64,000 bases of DNA from Zhengella sedimenti (GCF_046506625.1 NZ_JBKFFP010000001.1:806001-870000); one strand, 5' to 3'. Shown: positions 16,921-25,690, counted from the first letter of the stretch. A program made the numbers and translations. The notes: generated from the sequence alone by a model not told the origin.

Positions 16921-16949
16921 AAACTAGCGCTTGGCGCTCACAGGGTCAA
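16921..16949 (-). promoter_or_regulatory. sigma-70 type promoter for the SAM-II/metA transcript
   Basis: On the minus strand TTGACC (16949-16944), a 17-base spacer, and TAGTTT (16926-16921). The predicted start site falls at about 16914, exactly the first base of riboswitch stem P1. Confidence 0.65.
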
Positions 16950-17070
16950 TCTGCCACGTCATTTGCCGCAAGTGCGACAACAGTTGGCCTCGCTTTTGAC
17001 GGAAAAAACGTTTACCGGGCAGAAAACAAGATCACCAGACTTTGCCGCCTGGCGGCGGACGGGGAGGACC

Positions 17071-18072
17071 ATGAAGGATACAAAGCGCTGGAGCGGCCGC
17101 TTGCGGTCGTTCGCACAAGCCGATGACAGGCGCGGATTTCGCGAACTGGCATTGACGCTCGGACTCCTGGCTGTGCTCTGGCTGGCGGCGGCGCTGCTTT
17201 TTGCCGCAGGCCATTGGCTGCTGTCGCTGCCGCTTCTGCCGCTTGCGGCGCTCATGCTGGTGCGGCTGTTCATCATCCAGCACGATTGCGGTCACGGTTC
17301 GCTGTTCACCACGGCGGCGCTGAACGACCGAGTCGGCAGGTTGCTCGGCGTGCTGACCTTCACACCCTATGGCTACTGGCGCCACAGCCACAACCTGCAT
17401 CATGCCGGTTCCGGCAATCTCGACCGGCGCGGCATCGGCGACATCAGCACGCTGACGACGGAGGAATACCGCGCGCTGGGCTTGTGGGGCCGGCTTGCCT
17501 ATCGCGCCTACCGCCATCCGCTGGTGATGTTCGTCATCGGGCCGGCCTATGTGTTCCTGGTCCAGCAACGCTGGCCTTCGGGTTTCACCGACCGCCGTGA
17601 AGCCTGGGTTTCCGCGCTCGGCACCAATGCCGGGATTCTCCTTTTCCACGGCGCGTTGTGGTACGTCTTCGGCTGGCAGGTGATGTTGGCGGTCCATCTT
17701 CCGGTGATCCTGATGGGCGCGGTGGCCGGCGTGTGGCTCTTCTACATCCAGCACCAGTTCGACCCGACCTTCTGGGCGCGGGCGCCGGAATGGGAGCGCG
17801 AGCAGGCCGCCCTCGAGGGATCCTCGTTCTATGACCTGCCGCGGCCGCTGATGTGGGCCACCGGCTATATCGGCATCCACCATGTGCATCACCTTGCGGC
17901 GCGCGTGCCCTTCTGGCGCCTGCCCGAAGTGCTGAAGGCCTATCCGGAATTCCGCGACAAGGGCCGCCTGACCTTCTGGCAGAGCCTGAAATGCGTCCGC
18001 CTGACGCTATGGGATGAGCCCACCCACAGGTTGGTCTCCTTTGCCGACTTCAGGCGGATGGAGGCGGCGTAG
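17071..18072 (+). CDS. membrane fatty acid desaturase
   Basis: 333 residues with the three His boxes of membrane di-iron desaturases: HDCGH (71-75), HSHNLHH (105-111) and HHVHH (270-274), plus four hydrophobic spans. The pattern resembles DesA/omega-6-type acyl-lipid desaturases, which place a double bond in membrane lipid acyl chains using oxygen and an electron donor. The ATG at 17071 has a GGGGAGG ribosome-binding site. The gene is divergent from metA. Its last 23 bases overlap the convergent DUF2161 gene. Confidence 0.9.
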   Translation: MKDTKRWSGRLRSFAQADDRRGFRELALTLGLLAVLWLAAALLFAAGHWLLSLPLLPLAALMLVRLFIIQHDCGHGSLFTTAALNDRVGRLLGVLTFTPYGYWRHSHNLHHAGSGNLDRRGIGDISTLTTEEYRALGLWGRLAYRAYRHPLVMFVIGPAYVFLVQQRWPSGFTDRREAWVSALGTNAGILLFHGALWYVFGWQVMLAVHLPVILMGAVAGVWLFYIQHQFDPTFWARAPEWEREQAALEGSSFYDLPRPLMWATGYIGIHHVHHLAARVPFWRLPEVLKAYPEFRDKGRLTFWQSLKCVRLTLWDEPTHRLVSFADFRRMEAA

Positions 18073-18763
18073 GCGCGGCCTGGCCGGCCGCCTCGCGCCC
18101 TTTCGGGCTCATGGCGTAGATCCCGGTCGCGACCCTCTCGAACCAGCCATAGTGATTGTCCGCCATGATGCGCCGGGCCGTTTCCACCCCGGTCGCACGG
18201 GCCACGAGCGCGGCCTTGCTTGGCCCGTTGCACGCCAGATGGGCGAGGCAGAGCATGGCGTCCTGGCGGTAGGCCGTCGTGATGGCGGTGCGCACGGACC
18301 CGCCGGTATTCGGATCGCCGACAAGCCGTTCGAACTCCCTGAGAAGGCGGCCCTTGCGCGGCTTCGACTTGCGCGGGCTGTAGGGGGCCGGATCGAGGCG
18401 GATCTCTGCGAAGCCGTCGGCCAGGCGGATGGTGATGAGGCCGAGGCCGAGCCGCCGGCACAGCGCGATGTTCGCCTTCAACGCCTTGTGAAATGCCGCA
18501 CCGGTCCCGCGCGGCACGGCGACATAGACATGGTCGGTGATCTTCTGGCGCTCGATGGCCTGATGGAAAAGGGTCAATGAAAACCCGGCCTTCAATTCCA
18601 CGATCACCGGATCCTCGCCGCCGCGCCTTGCGACGATGTCGGCCGCGCCGATCTCACCCTTGACCGTGTAGCCCTGGCGTTCCAGCAGGGCCTTGACGGG
18701 CTGGTAGAGATCGGTTTCGCGCGGGCGAACCCTGCCGCCACCGGCGCCGGCCCGCCCGGCCAT
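18050..18763 (-). CDS. DUF2161 protein with PD-(D/E)xK nuclease-like core
   Basis: 237 residues. The N-terminal domain has ADIVARRG followed by PVIVELKAG, the D...ExK pattern of PD-(D/E)xK nuclease-fold proteins, preceded by ETDLYQPVKALLERQGY. The C-terminal part (residues 160-225) looks like a winged helix: KAALVARATGVETARRIMAD, then NHYGWFERVATGIYAMS. DUF2161 proteins are sometimes labelled phosphodiesterases; I know of no demonstrated function. It starts five bases after the MoxR stop, so the two form an operon. Confidence 0.78.
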   Translation of the reverse strand: MAGRAGAGGGRVRPRETDLYQPVKALLERQGYTVKGEIGAADIVARRGGEDPVIVELKAGFSLTLFHQAIERQKITDHVYVAVPRGTGAAFHKALKANIALCRRLGLGLITIRLADGFAEIRLDPAPYSPRKSKPRKGRLLREFERLVGDPNTGGSVRTAITTAYRQDAMLCLAHLACNGPSKAALVARATGVETARRIMADNHYGWFERVATGIYAMSPKGREAAGQAAPTPPPSA

Positions 18764-18767
18764 GGCC

Positions 18768-19610
<843 letters not shown>

Positions 19611-19687
19611 GGGCTCCCTTGCCTTTTGCCTTTGTCCTGCCGGCGGCGACATTAGGCAGCGCGCCCGGCATCCGCAAGGGCCGGACA

Positions 19688-19717
19688 GCAAAAGGCCCGC
19701 GCCAGGCGCGGGCCTTT
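19688..19717 (-). terminator. terminator of the small secreted protein genes
   Basis: A 13-bp inverted repeat (19691-19703 with 19705-19717); on the minus strand it is followed by TTTTGCTG. It lies 24 bases after the stop codon of the 19742-20005 gene. Confidence 0.75.
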
Positions 19718-19741
19718 CACCGGTCAGGGCCGGATCGGCGA

Positions 19742-20005
19742 TCAACGGCCGTAGAGGTCGAACGCCGTCACATTGCCGGAATAATTGCCATAAACCATCC
19801 GGTCGCCGGCGGACGGCGCGGTGATGGACGCCGTGGCGGTGCGGTCGAGATCGTAATCGACGGAGGCGATCGGGGTGACGCCGGCCGCGCCATGCCGCTC
19901 CAGGACGCTTGCGGAATAGTTGCCCGTGTAGAGAACGTTGCTTTCGGCGGCGGCCATGCCGGTGGCGGCGACGACGAGCGATGCGGCGATGATGAGCTTC
20001 TTCAT
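19742..20005 (-). CDS. small secreted protein, tandem copy 2
   Basis: 87 residues: a signal peptide (MKKLIIAASLVVAATGMAAA) followed by about 67 mature residues starting ESNVLYTGNYSASV, with an ASITAPSAGDRM segment and a C-terminal GNYSGNVTAFDLYGR. There are no Cys residues. The repeated GNYS motif at both ends is striking. It is a close paralogue of the gene at 20053-20316, 47 bases upstream, and DNA identity is very high across the signal-peptide region. I recognise no named family. It probably ends up in the periplasm or outside the cell. Confidence 0.75.
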   Translation of the reverse strand: MKKLIIAASLVVAATGMAAAESNVLYTGNYSASVLERHGAAGVTPIASVDYDLDRTATASITAPSAGDRMVYGNYSGNVTAFDLYGR

Positions 20006-20052
20006 GGTTCTGATCCTTGTTGCGATGTGTTGATGAGACTGCTGGAAGGTGA

Positions 20053-20316
20053 TCAGCGGCCGTAGCGGTCGAACGCGGTCACATTGGCGGAGTAGTTGCC
20101 ATGGACCATGCGGTCGCCGGCGGACGGCGCGGTGATGGACGCCGTGGCGGTGCGGTCGATGTCGTAGTTCACGGTGCCGGAAGCCATGACGCCGGGCGCG
20201 CCATACTGTTCGATGACGCTGGCGGAGTAGTTGCCGGTGTAGAGAACGTTGCTTTCGGCGGCGGCCATGCCGGTGGCGGCGACGACGAGCGATGCGGCGA
20301 TGACGAACTTCTTCAT
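20053..20316 (-). CDS. small secreted protein, tandem copy 1
   Basis: 87 residues with signal peptide MKKFVIAASLVVAATGMAAA and the same architecture as its neighbour: ESNVLYTGNYSASV, ASITAPSAGDRM, GNYSANVTAFDRYGR. The two proteins differ mainly around residues 35-52. A good purine-rich ribosome-binding site (GAAGGAAGA on the minus strand) precedes the ATG. The leader (20317-20620) includes an A+T-rich stretch with repeats. Function unknown; the short Ser/Thr-rich mature chain without Cys suggests a structural or stress-related secreted peptide. Confidence 0.75.
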   Translation of the reverse strand: MKKFVIAASLVVAATGMAAAESNVLYTGNYSASVIEQYGAPGVMASGTVNYDIDRTATASITAPSAGDRMVHGNYSANVTAFDRYGR

Positions 20317-20464
20317 GGTGTTCTTCCTTCTTCATGGTGCGGCCGGGGTCTTGGGAGGAGGGCCCGGCTGTTCGACTGTCCCTTCCCGGGATCAGGTCCG
20401 GCGCGGGTTGTCCGCGTTCCGATAAGTGGAAGATGGTGCAGGGCCGGCACACTTGCAAAACAAC

Positions 20465-20553
20465 GAAGAGCGACCTTTTCGTGATCGTTCAGTCGCGTTT
20501 TCGTGAATGCGGATTTATAGAAAAATCTTTGAAGAACAGTGTGTTCGCTCTTC
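20465..20553. promoter_or_regulatory. A+T-rich control region with direct and inverted repeats
   Basis: Between the small-protein gene (ends 20316) and the 6S RNA the DNA becomes markedly richer in A and T. It holds two TTTTCGTGA copies (20476-20484 and 20498-20506), 22 bp apart, and an inverted pair GAAGAGCG (20465-20472) / CGCTCTTC (20546-20553). On the minus strand TATAAA (about 20515) could serve as a -10 for the small-protein genes. The rest of 20317-20464 shows nothing I can name. Confidence 0.4.
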
Positions 20554-20620
20554 TGTGAACAATCGTCACGCCGCTGTCTGGCGGGACTGGCGAAGAGGCC
20601 TGCACAGGCCTATATTGCAT

Positions 20621-20780
20621 GTGCGGTCTGCGCTTCCCGACAGGAATAACACTTCCCCGGGGCCTTATTGATCTCCTAGGGAGCTGTCCCTGGTCTTGCC
20701 CGTGGGCTTGGTCATACGGCGCCCACCTACGCTGTAGGTTCCCGGGATCAATCTTTCCATCGGTCGCCGTGGATCGCACC
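20621..20780 (+). ncRNA. ssrS: 6S RNA
   Basis: About 160 nt, the usual length. Ends pair: GTGCGGTC (20621-20628) with GATCGCAC (20772-20779), an 8-bp closing stem with one G-U. A TATATT box (20611-20616) sits just upstream, putting the start at about 20621. The interior has the G/C-rich helices around an open bubble (CCCCGGGG..., GGGAGCTGTCCC, CCTACGCTGTAGG). Position directly before the 5-formyl-THF cyclo-ligase gene matches 6S RNA loci in many proteobacteria. It binds sigma-70 RNA polymerase in stationary phase. Confidence 0.8.
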
Positions 20781-20840
20781 TTGGCCTTCAGTGTCGCATC
20801 CCGGCTAGCCAAACGGGCATCGCCCCGGCATAAGCGGGCC

Positions 20841-21446
20841 ATGAGCGAAACGAAATCCATCAAGAAGCAATTGCGCATGGAGGCGCTGGCACGCCGCGAC
20901 CGGCTGGATGCCGGTTACCGCATCGAGGTGGCCATGAAGCTCTCAGACGAGGCCGGATTGGTCGCGCTCGATCCGGGAGAGGTGGTCTCCGGCTTCCTTC
21001 CCATCCGGACCGAACTGGACATCCGGCCGCTGATGATGGCGCTGGCGGCGCGGGGCGCGCGGCTCTGCGTGCCTGCGATGATCGACCGGCAGACCATCGA
21101 GTTTCGCGCCCTGGTGCGCGGTTCTCCCCTCATCGACAACGGGTTCGGCACGCTCGCCCCGCCGCCGGAGGCCGAACGCCTGCAACCGGGCCTGATGCTC
21201 ATGCCGCTGGCGGCCTTCGATGCGGCCGGCAACCGGATCGGCTATGGCGCGGGCTATTACGACCGGGCCATTGCCGGGTTGCGCGCGGCCGGCAACCGGC
21301 CGCGACTCATCGGCATGGCCTTTGATTGCCAGCAGGTCGACGCCGTGCCGGCCGAGGCCCACGACGTTCCGCTCGATGCGATCTGGACCGAAAGCGGCTT
21401 ACGCCCGTTCGATGGCGCCCTGCAGGCCGAAACGGATATGCGGTGA
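20841..21446 (+). CDS. 5-formyltetrahydrofolate cyclo-ligase
   Basis: 201 residues. Converts 5-formyl-THF to 5,10-methenyl-THF with ATP, recycling folate. Seen: KKQLRMEALARRD at the N-terminus and the signature RIGYGAGYYDRAI. The ATG at 20841 lies about 60 bases after the 6S RNA end, and the same RNA-gene pairing exists in E. coli (ssrS-ygfA), where the transcript is shared. The YmdB gene follows after 90 bases. Confidence 0.93.
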   Translation: MSETKSIKKQLRMEALARRDRLDAGYRIEVAMKLSDEAGLVALDPGEVVSGFLPIRTELDIRPLMMALAARGARLCVPAMIDRQTIEFRALVRGSPLIDNGFGTLAPPPEAERLQPGLMLMPLAAFDAAGNRIGYGAGYYDRAIAGLRAAGNRPRLIGMAFDCQQVDAVPAEAHDVPLDAIWTESGLRPFDGALQAETDMR

Positions 21447-21536
21447 AAGGCGGGCACGGTGGCCCGTGTGACAAAGTTCACAAGGGGCGGACCAAGGCGC
21501 TTGCGCCTGCTTGTCCTGCCCTGATAATGGCCAGCC

Positions 21537-22358
21537 ATGAGATTGCTGTTTCTAGGTGACATGGTGGGCCGGACCGGCCGCACGGCGGTCTGGGACCGCT
21601 TGCCCGGCCTCATTTCCGATTTCCGTCTCGATTTCGTGATCGTCAATGGCGAGAATGCCGCCGGCGGTTTCGGGATCACCGAGGATATCTTCCGCCAGAC
21701 GATCGAGGCAGGCGCCGATGTGGTGACCACGGGCAACCATGTCTGGGACCAGCGCGAGGCGCTCGCATTCGCTTCGCGCGAGGACCGTTTCCTGCGACCC
21801 GTCAACTATCCGCTCGGCACGCCGGGGCGCGGAACCGGGCTCTACGAGGCGCGCAACGGCGCGCGCGTGCTCGTCGCCAACGTGATGGGCCGGGTCTTCA
21901 TGCATCCCGAACTCGACGACCCGTTCAATGCCGGCGCGCAGGTGCTCGAACATTGCCCGCTCGGCGAGCAGGCCGATGCGGTCGTGTTCGACTTCCATGC
22001 CGAGGCCACCAGCGAAAAGATGTGTTTCGGCCATTTCGTCGACGGGCGGGCCAGCCTCGTCGTCGGCACGCATACCCATTGCCCGACCGCCGATCACCAG
22101 ATCCTTGCCAATGGCACCGGCTACATGTCGGATGCGGGCATGTGCGGTGATTACGATTCCTCCCTCGGCATGGACAAGGAGGAGCCGCTCAACCGGTTTC
22201 TCTCCAAGGTGCCGAAGGGCCGCTTCGAGGCCGCCAACGGACCGGCGACGATCTGCGGCGTCGGGCTCGACATTTCCGACAGCACCGGGCTTTGCGAACG
22301 GATCGCGCCGCTCAGGATCGGGCCGCGGCTGGCCGAGACCGTGCCGGACTTCTGGTAG
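21537..22358 (+). CDS. YmdB-family metallophosphoesterase (TIGR00282)
   Basis: 273 residues with the di-metal phosphoesterase motifs: GDMVGRTGR with Asp8, NGENAAGG with Glu39 and Asn40, GNHVWD with Asn67-His68, and VGTHTHCPTAD near residue 180. Homologues in Bacillus hydrolyse cyclic nucleotides and related phosphodiesters and affect biofilm fate. Role in alphaproteobacteria is not established. It ends 6 bases from the convergent metallo-beta-lactamase gene. Confidence 0.9.
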   Translation: MRLLFLGDMVGRTGRTAVWDRLPGLISDFRLDFVIVNGENAAGGFGITEDIFRQTIEAGADVVTTGNHVWDQREALAFASREDRFLRPVNYPLGTPGRGTGLYEARNGARVLVANVMGRVFMHPELDDPFNAGAQVLEHCPLGEQADAVVFDFHAEATSEKMCFGHFVDGRASLVVGTHTHCPTADHQILANGTGYMSDAGMCGDYDSSLGMDKEEPLNRFLSKVPKGRFEAANGPATICGVGLDISDSTGLCERIAPLRIGPRLAETVPDFW

Positions 22359-22364
22359 GCCGTT

Positions 22365-23231
22365 TCACACGCCCTTGAGCACGATGATGGTCGCCTGGCG
22401 CGGCAAGTCGCGGATGGAGACCGTTATCGATTCGGTATCGCGGAATTCCACCGCGAAATCGCCGCGCACACGCGACAGGAAGCGCTCGATGGTCGTGTAG
22501 CGGCGGTGCATGGGCAGGACGATGGAGCTTTGCAGGCGCCGCACGATCTCGGCCATGGCGTCATGGGAGAGGGTGAGACCGCCATCCACGGGCACCATGA
22601 GAATGTCGAGCCTGCCGATCGCGGCATAGTGGGCGTCGGTCAGGTCGTGGTGAAGATGGCCCAGATGGCCGATGCACAGATCCGCGACCTCGAAGATGAA
22701 GATCGAATTGCCGTCCTTCATCATGTAGTCGCCCATGCGGATGTCGGTCGGCACGTTGCGGACATACAGATCGTCGACCACGACGCGGTGCTCGGCCGGC
22801 CCGTCGCCATCGGTGTTCCAGCCCGGCAGGACATATTCGATGCCGGGATCGGGGTTCATCGTGTAGTGGGTCGAGTGCGCCCGGTTCATGGTGACGACGC
22901 GCGGCAGCGGATCGTAGCCGTGATAGCCGGAAAAGTCGGTCGCTGCCCGCACGCCGCCCGGTGTCTCGATGACATAGGTGGAATGACCCGCATAGGTGAT
23001 TTTCACCTTGCCGGGTTCGTATTGCACGGGCCAGGAAGGCGTGAGCGAGGCGTAGCGCACGAGCCCGTCCTGCTGGCGCAGGTCGTTGGCGATGACCATG
23101 CACTTGGACGGTGCCGGCGAGGACTGGGCACGCGCCAGGCCGGGCATGGCGATGGCGGCGAGCGCGGCAAGGGCGGCGGCCATGAAGGTCCGGCGCGGGC
23201 TGTCGAAGGAAAGGCAGGTCAAGGCACGCAT
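22365..23231 (-). CDS. secreted metallo-beta-lactamase-fold protein (UlaG-like)
   Basis: 288 residues. An N-terminal signal (SPRRTFMAAALAALA, ending in LARAQ) carries twin Arg, so Tat export is possible. The mature part has the UlaG-like pattern ITYAGHSTYVIETPGG, then RAHSTHYTMNP where the usual HxHxDH motif should be, then CIGHLGHLHHDL and PVDGGLTLSHDAM. The third conserved position in the His motif is Tyr rather than Asp-His, so metal binding may be altered. Substrate unknown. Its 3' end lies 6 bases from the convergent YmdB gene. Confidence 0.75.
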   Translation of the reverse strand: MRALTCLSFDSPRRTFMAAALAALAAIAMPGLARAQSSPAPSKCMVIANDLRQQDGLVRYASLTPSWPVQYEPGKVKITYAGHSTYVIETPGGVRAATDFSGYHGYDPLPRVVTMNRAHSTHYTMNPDPGIEYVLPGWNTDGDGPAEHRVVVDDLYVRNVPTDIRMGDYMMKDGNSIFIFEVADLCIGHLGHLHHDLTDAHYAAIGRLDILMVPVDGGLTLSHDAMAEIVRRLQSSIVLPMHRRYTTIERFLSRVRGDFAVEFRDTESITVSIRDLPRQATIIVLKGV

Positions 23232-23352
23232 GTCTTGTTCCCCGGCTGGTTGATTTCCCCGGCTTCAAAAAGGCTAGGCCGGGGAGGGCCGGCCGGCAAG
23301 GCCGGAGCGATCACGCCCGCGTGATCGGTTGCAAGACAGGGCCGTGCGACGT

Positions 23353-23823
23353 TCAGGCAGTCATTTCCTCCCATCGTTTGCGGATGGCCTCGTAGCCGTC
23401 GCCGGGCTGCTGCGGCCAGGACAGTTCATCGTCCGCGATCACGATGAAGGGCTGTTTCGACCGGGTCCAGATGTGGCCGGCGGGAACGAGCCAGGAGGTG
23501 TCGTCCAGGGTGCCGGCCTTGATGTTGCCGATGTCCACGCCCCTGGAGCCGTGCCAGACGCGCACGCCGCAGTCCGGGCAGAAGACACCCTCGCGGATGC
23601 GGCCGGATTCGGCGATGCGCGTGACCGTCCGGCGAGGGCCGGAAAATTCGACGTCGGCACTGCGGCAGCGCAGGCTTTCGCCGAAGGCCGAGGACGTGTG
23701 GCGCTGGCATTCGGTACAATGGCACAGGTAGAACATGAGCGGCCTGGCTGTCAGGCGGTAACGCAGTTGGCCGCACTGGCAGCCGCCCTCGACGGGAAAA
23801 CTGGGCAGTTTCACAGTTCTCAT
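23353..23823 (-). CDS. GFA-domain (CENP-V/GFA) zinc protein
   Basis: 156 residues. Zinc-binding Cys clusters CQCG, CHCTEC and CPDCG mark the GFA family, named after glutathione-dependent formaldehyde-activating enzyme. Most members have unknown activity; a formaldehyde or glutathione-adduct role is possible but not shown. The ATG at 23823 is preferred over an in-frame extension reaching 23907, which would cover the probable yebC promoter region. It is divergent from yebC. Confidence 0.87.
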   Translation of the reverse strand: MRTVKLPSFPVEGGCQCGQLRYRLTARPLMFYLCHCTECQRHTSSAFGESLRCRSADVEFSGPRRTVTRIAESGRIREGVFCPDCGVRVWHGSRGVDIGNIKAGTLDDTSWLVPAGHIWTRSKQPFIVIADDELSWPQQPGDGYEAIRKRWEEMTA

Positions 23824-23943
23824 GCCGGCCGGCCTTTCGTTTCCGGGCCGAAAATCCCGGTCCGGGTGTTTCCTAGAGCGCCCTGTTTGGATTATAAGGC
23901 ACGCCATTCAGGCGTCATTCGAGCAGATTCCGACGGGAGTGTC

Positions 23944-24693
23944 ATGGCCGGTCATAGCCAGTTCAAGAACATCATGCACCGCAAGGGCCGCCAGGATGCG
24001 GCGCGGTCGAAGATCTTTTCCAAGCTCGCGCGCGAGATCACCGTGGCGGCCAAGATGGGCATGCCCGATCCCGCCATGAATCCGCGCCTGCGCCTTGCGA
24101 TCCAGAACGCCAAGGCGGAATCGATGCCCAAGGACAATATCCAGCGGGCGATCAACAAGGCTTCGGGCGGCGACAGCGAGAATTACGAGGAAGTGCGCTA
24201 CGAGGGTTATGGACCGGGCGGCATCGCCGTCATCGTGGAAGCGCTGACCGACAACCGGAACCGCACCGCCTCCAATGTGCGCGCCGCCTTCACCAAGGCC
24301 GGCGGGGCGATGGGCGAGACCGGCTCGGTGGCCTTCATGTTCGACCGGGTGGGCGAGATTTTCTACAAGCCGGAAGCCGGCGATGCCGACGCCGTGATGG
24401 AAGCGGCCATCGAGGCGGGTGCGGAGGATGTGGTGTCCGACGAGAGCGGCCACACGATCACCTGCGCCTTCGAGGATATCGGCGACGTGTCGGCCGCGCT
24501 GGAAACGGCGCTGGGCGAGGCGGAGTCGGTCAAGCCGGTCTGGAAGCCGCAGACCTCGACGCCGGTGGACGCGGAACGCGCCGAATCCATCATGAAGCTG
24601 ATCGACCGCCTCGAGGATGACGACGACGTGCAGAACGTCTACGCCAATTTCGAGATGGACGAGGAAACCATGGCCAAGCTCAGCGCGGCGTAG
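23944..24693 (+). CDS. YebC/PmpR-family protein (DUF28)
   Basis: 249 residues beginning MAGHSQFKNIMHRKGRQDA, the invariant start of this family. Members act as DNA-binding regulators, and some help ribosomes through proline stretches. The full three-domain length is present, with the ALTDNRNRTASNVR block and the acidic C-terminal domain. In many proteobacteria yebC sits next to ruvC; here ruvCAB is about 20 kb away. It ends 15 bases from the convergent acyltransferase gene. Confidence 0.95.
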   Translation: MAGHSQFKNIMHRKGRQDAARSKIFSKLAREITVAAKMGMPDPAMNPRLRLAIQNAKAESMPKDNIQRAINKASGGDSENYEEVRYEGYGPGGIAVIVEALTDNRNRTASNVRAAFTKAGGAMGETGSVAFMFDRVGEIFYKPEAGDADAVMEAAIEAGAEDVVSDESGHTITCAFEDIGDVSAALETALGEAESVKPVWKPQTSTPVDAERAESIMKLIDRLEDDDDVQNVYANFEMDEETMAKLSAA

Positions 24694-24708
24694 GCCGACG
24701 AACGAACG

Positions 24709-25275
24709 TCAGACAGCCTTCTTCCAGACCGCAGGCATGCCGGCATACAGGCCAGGCTTGTACTCGCCGGCGCGGACGACCGCATTGGCAGCAATGATTG
24801 TCCGTGGTGCCAGTTTCGCGCCGGCGAAAACGCGCACCCCCGAGAAGATCAGGCAGTCGTCGCCGATCTCGATGGGTTGCTTGCGCATCGGCGCATATTT
24901 CATGGGGACGTCCGGATCGCTGACATCGAAGTCAAAGCTGATGAGCGAGCTCTGGTGCGCAATGGAGACATTGTCGCCGATCCTTATGCCGCCCTTTGCG
25001 TCGAGATAGCAGGTTTCGAATATGGAGACGTTGGAGCCGAGCTCGATCTCCTCCCAGTAGGTCACGCGCACGCCGGTTTCGAAGACCACGTTTTCCCCGC
25101 AAGTCTTCGCGAGCCGTTTTGCCCAGAGATATCGCAGCGCGATACCGAGCTTCCACGGGACGAGTTCGAGAAGAGGCCAGGTTGCCGAGAACATGAAGCG
25201 CGGCAGAACGGCATTCACCGCAACGATGATCTTGATCACCGGCTTGGCCAGATTGAACAGATGACGTCCATTCAT
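24709..25275 (-). CDS. left-handed beta-helix (hexapeptide) acyltransferase
   Basis: 188 residues. Residues 1-55 include a hydrophobic stretch; the rest shows hexapeptide-repeat patterns (VVFETGVRV, IELGSNVSIFETC, IRIGDNVSIAHQS, IEIGDDCLIFSGVRVFAGAKLAPRTIIAANAVV) with the usual AGMPAVWKK end. WcaF/NodL/MaoA-type enzymes O-acetylate sugars; the acceptor is unknown. It stands alone, convergent with yebC. The 193 bases upstream toward rpmE contain only the shared terminator. Confidence 0.88.
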   Translation of the reverse strand: MNGRHLFNLAKPVIKIIVAVNAVLPRFMFSATWPLLELVPWKLGIALRYLWAKRLAKTCGENVVFETGVRVTYWEEIELGSNVSIFETCYLDAKGGIRIGDNVSIAHQSSLISFDFDVSDPDVPMKYAPMRKQPIEIGDDCLIFSGVRVFAGAKLAPRTIIAANAVVRAGEYKPGLYAGMPAVWKKAV

Positions 25276-25411
25276 TTGTCAAACCTGCCTGATCAAGCGC
25301 AGTGTCCACGGCTTTGTGCCTGCTGTAGTGTTCCCACAAGCGAGTTAACGAGTCTCAAATACTGCGTTTCCCATTACCGACATGGACAATGGTTCGCGTT
25401 GCCGCCGCACG

Positions 25412-25443
25412 AAAAAACCCCGGCTCGCGGGAGCCGGGGTTTT
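25412..25443. terminator. terminator after rpmE, bidirectional
   Basis: A 13-bp perfect inverted repeat (25414-25426 with 25431-25443) around a 4-base loop, with A-run and T-run flanks on both sides. On the minus strand it ends rpmE with six Ts. Confidence 0.9.
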
Positions 25444-25468
25444 CCATTTCCGCCGTCAGGTGGAAAAA

Positions 25469-25690
25469 TCAGATGCCCAGGTTGGCATACTTGTTCTTGA
25501 AGCGCGACACGCGGCCGCCGCGGTCGACCAGGTTCTGGTGGCCGCCGGTCCACGCCGGATGGGTGGTCGGGTCGATATCGAGGTTCATCGTATCGCCTTC
25601 CTTGCCCCAGGTGGACTTGGTCATGTACTCGGTGCCGTCGGTCATGACGACCTTGATCATGTGGTAGTCGGGATGGATGTCGGCTTTCAT
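25469..25690 (-). CDS. rpmE: 50S ribosomal protein L31 (zinc-free form)
   Basis: 73 residues beginning MKADIHPDYHMIKVVMTDGT. Unlike E. coli L31 it contains no Cys at all, so it cannot bind the structural zinc; this is the C-minus form. L31 bridges the large and small ribosomal subunits. The ATG at 25690 is well placed and an upstream in-frame extension would be meaningless Arg-rich sequence. A strong terminator follows. Confidence 0.95.
   Translation of the reverse strand: MKADIHPDYHMIKVVMTDGTEYMTKSTWGKEGDTMNLDIDPTTHPAWTGGHQNLVDRGGRVSRFKNKYANLGI

Noticed and set aside
23329..23943. N-terminal extension of yebC back to 23329
   Set aside because: It lies antisense to the GFA gene, and the invariant family start is at 23944.
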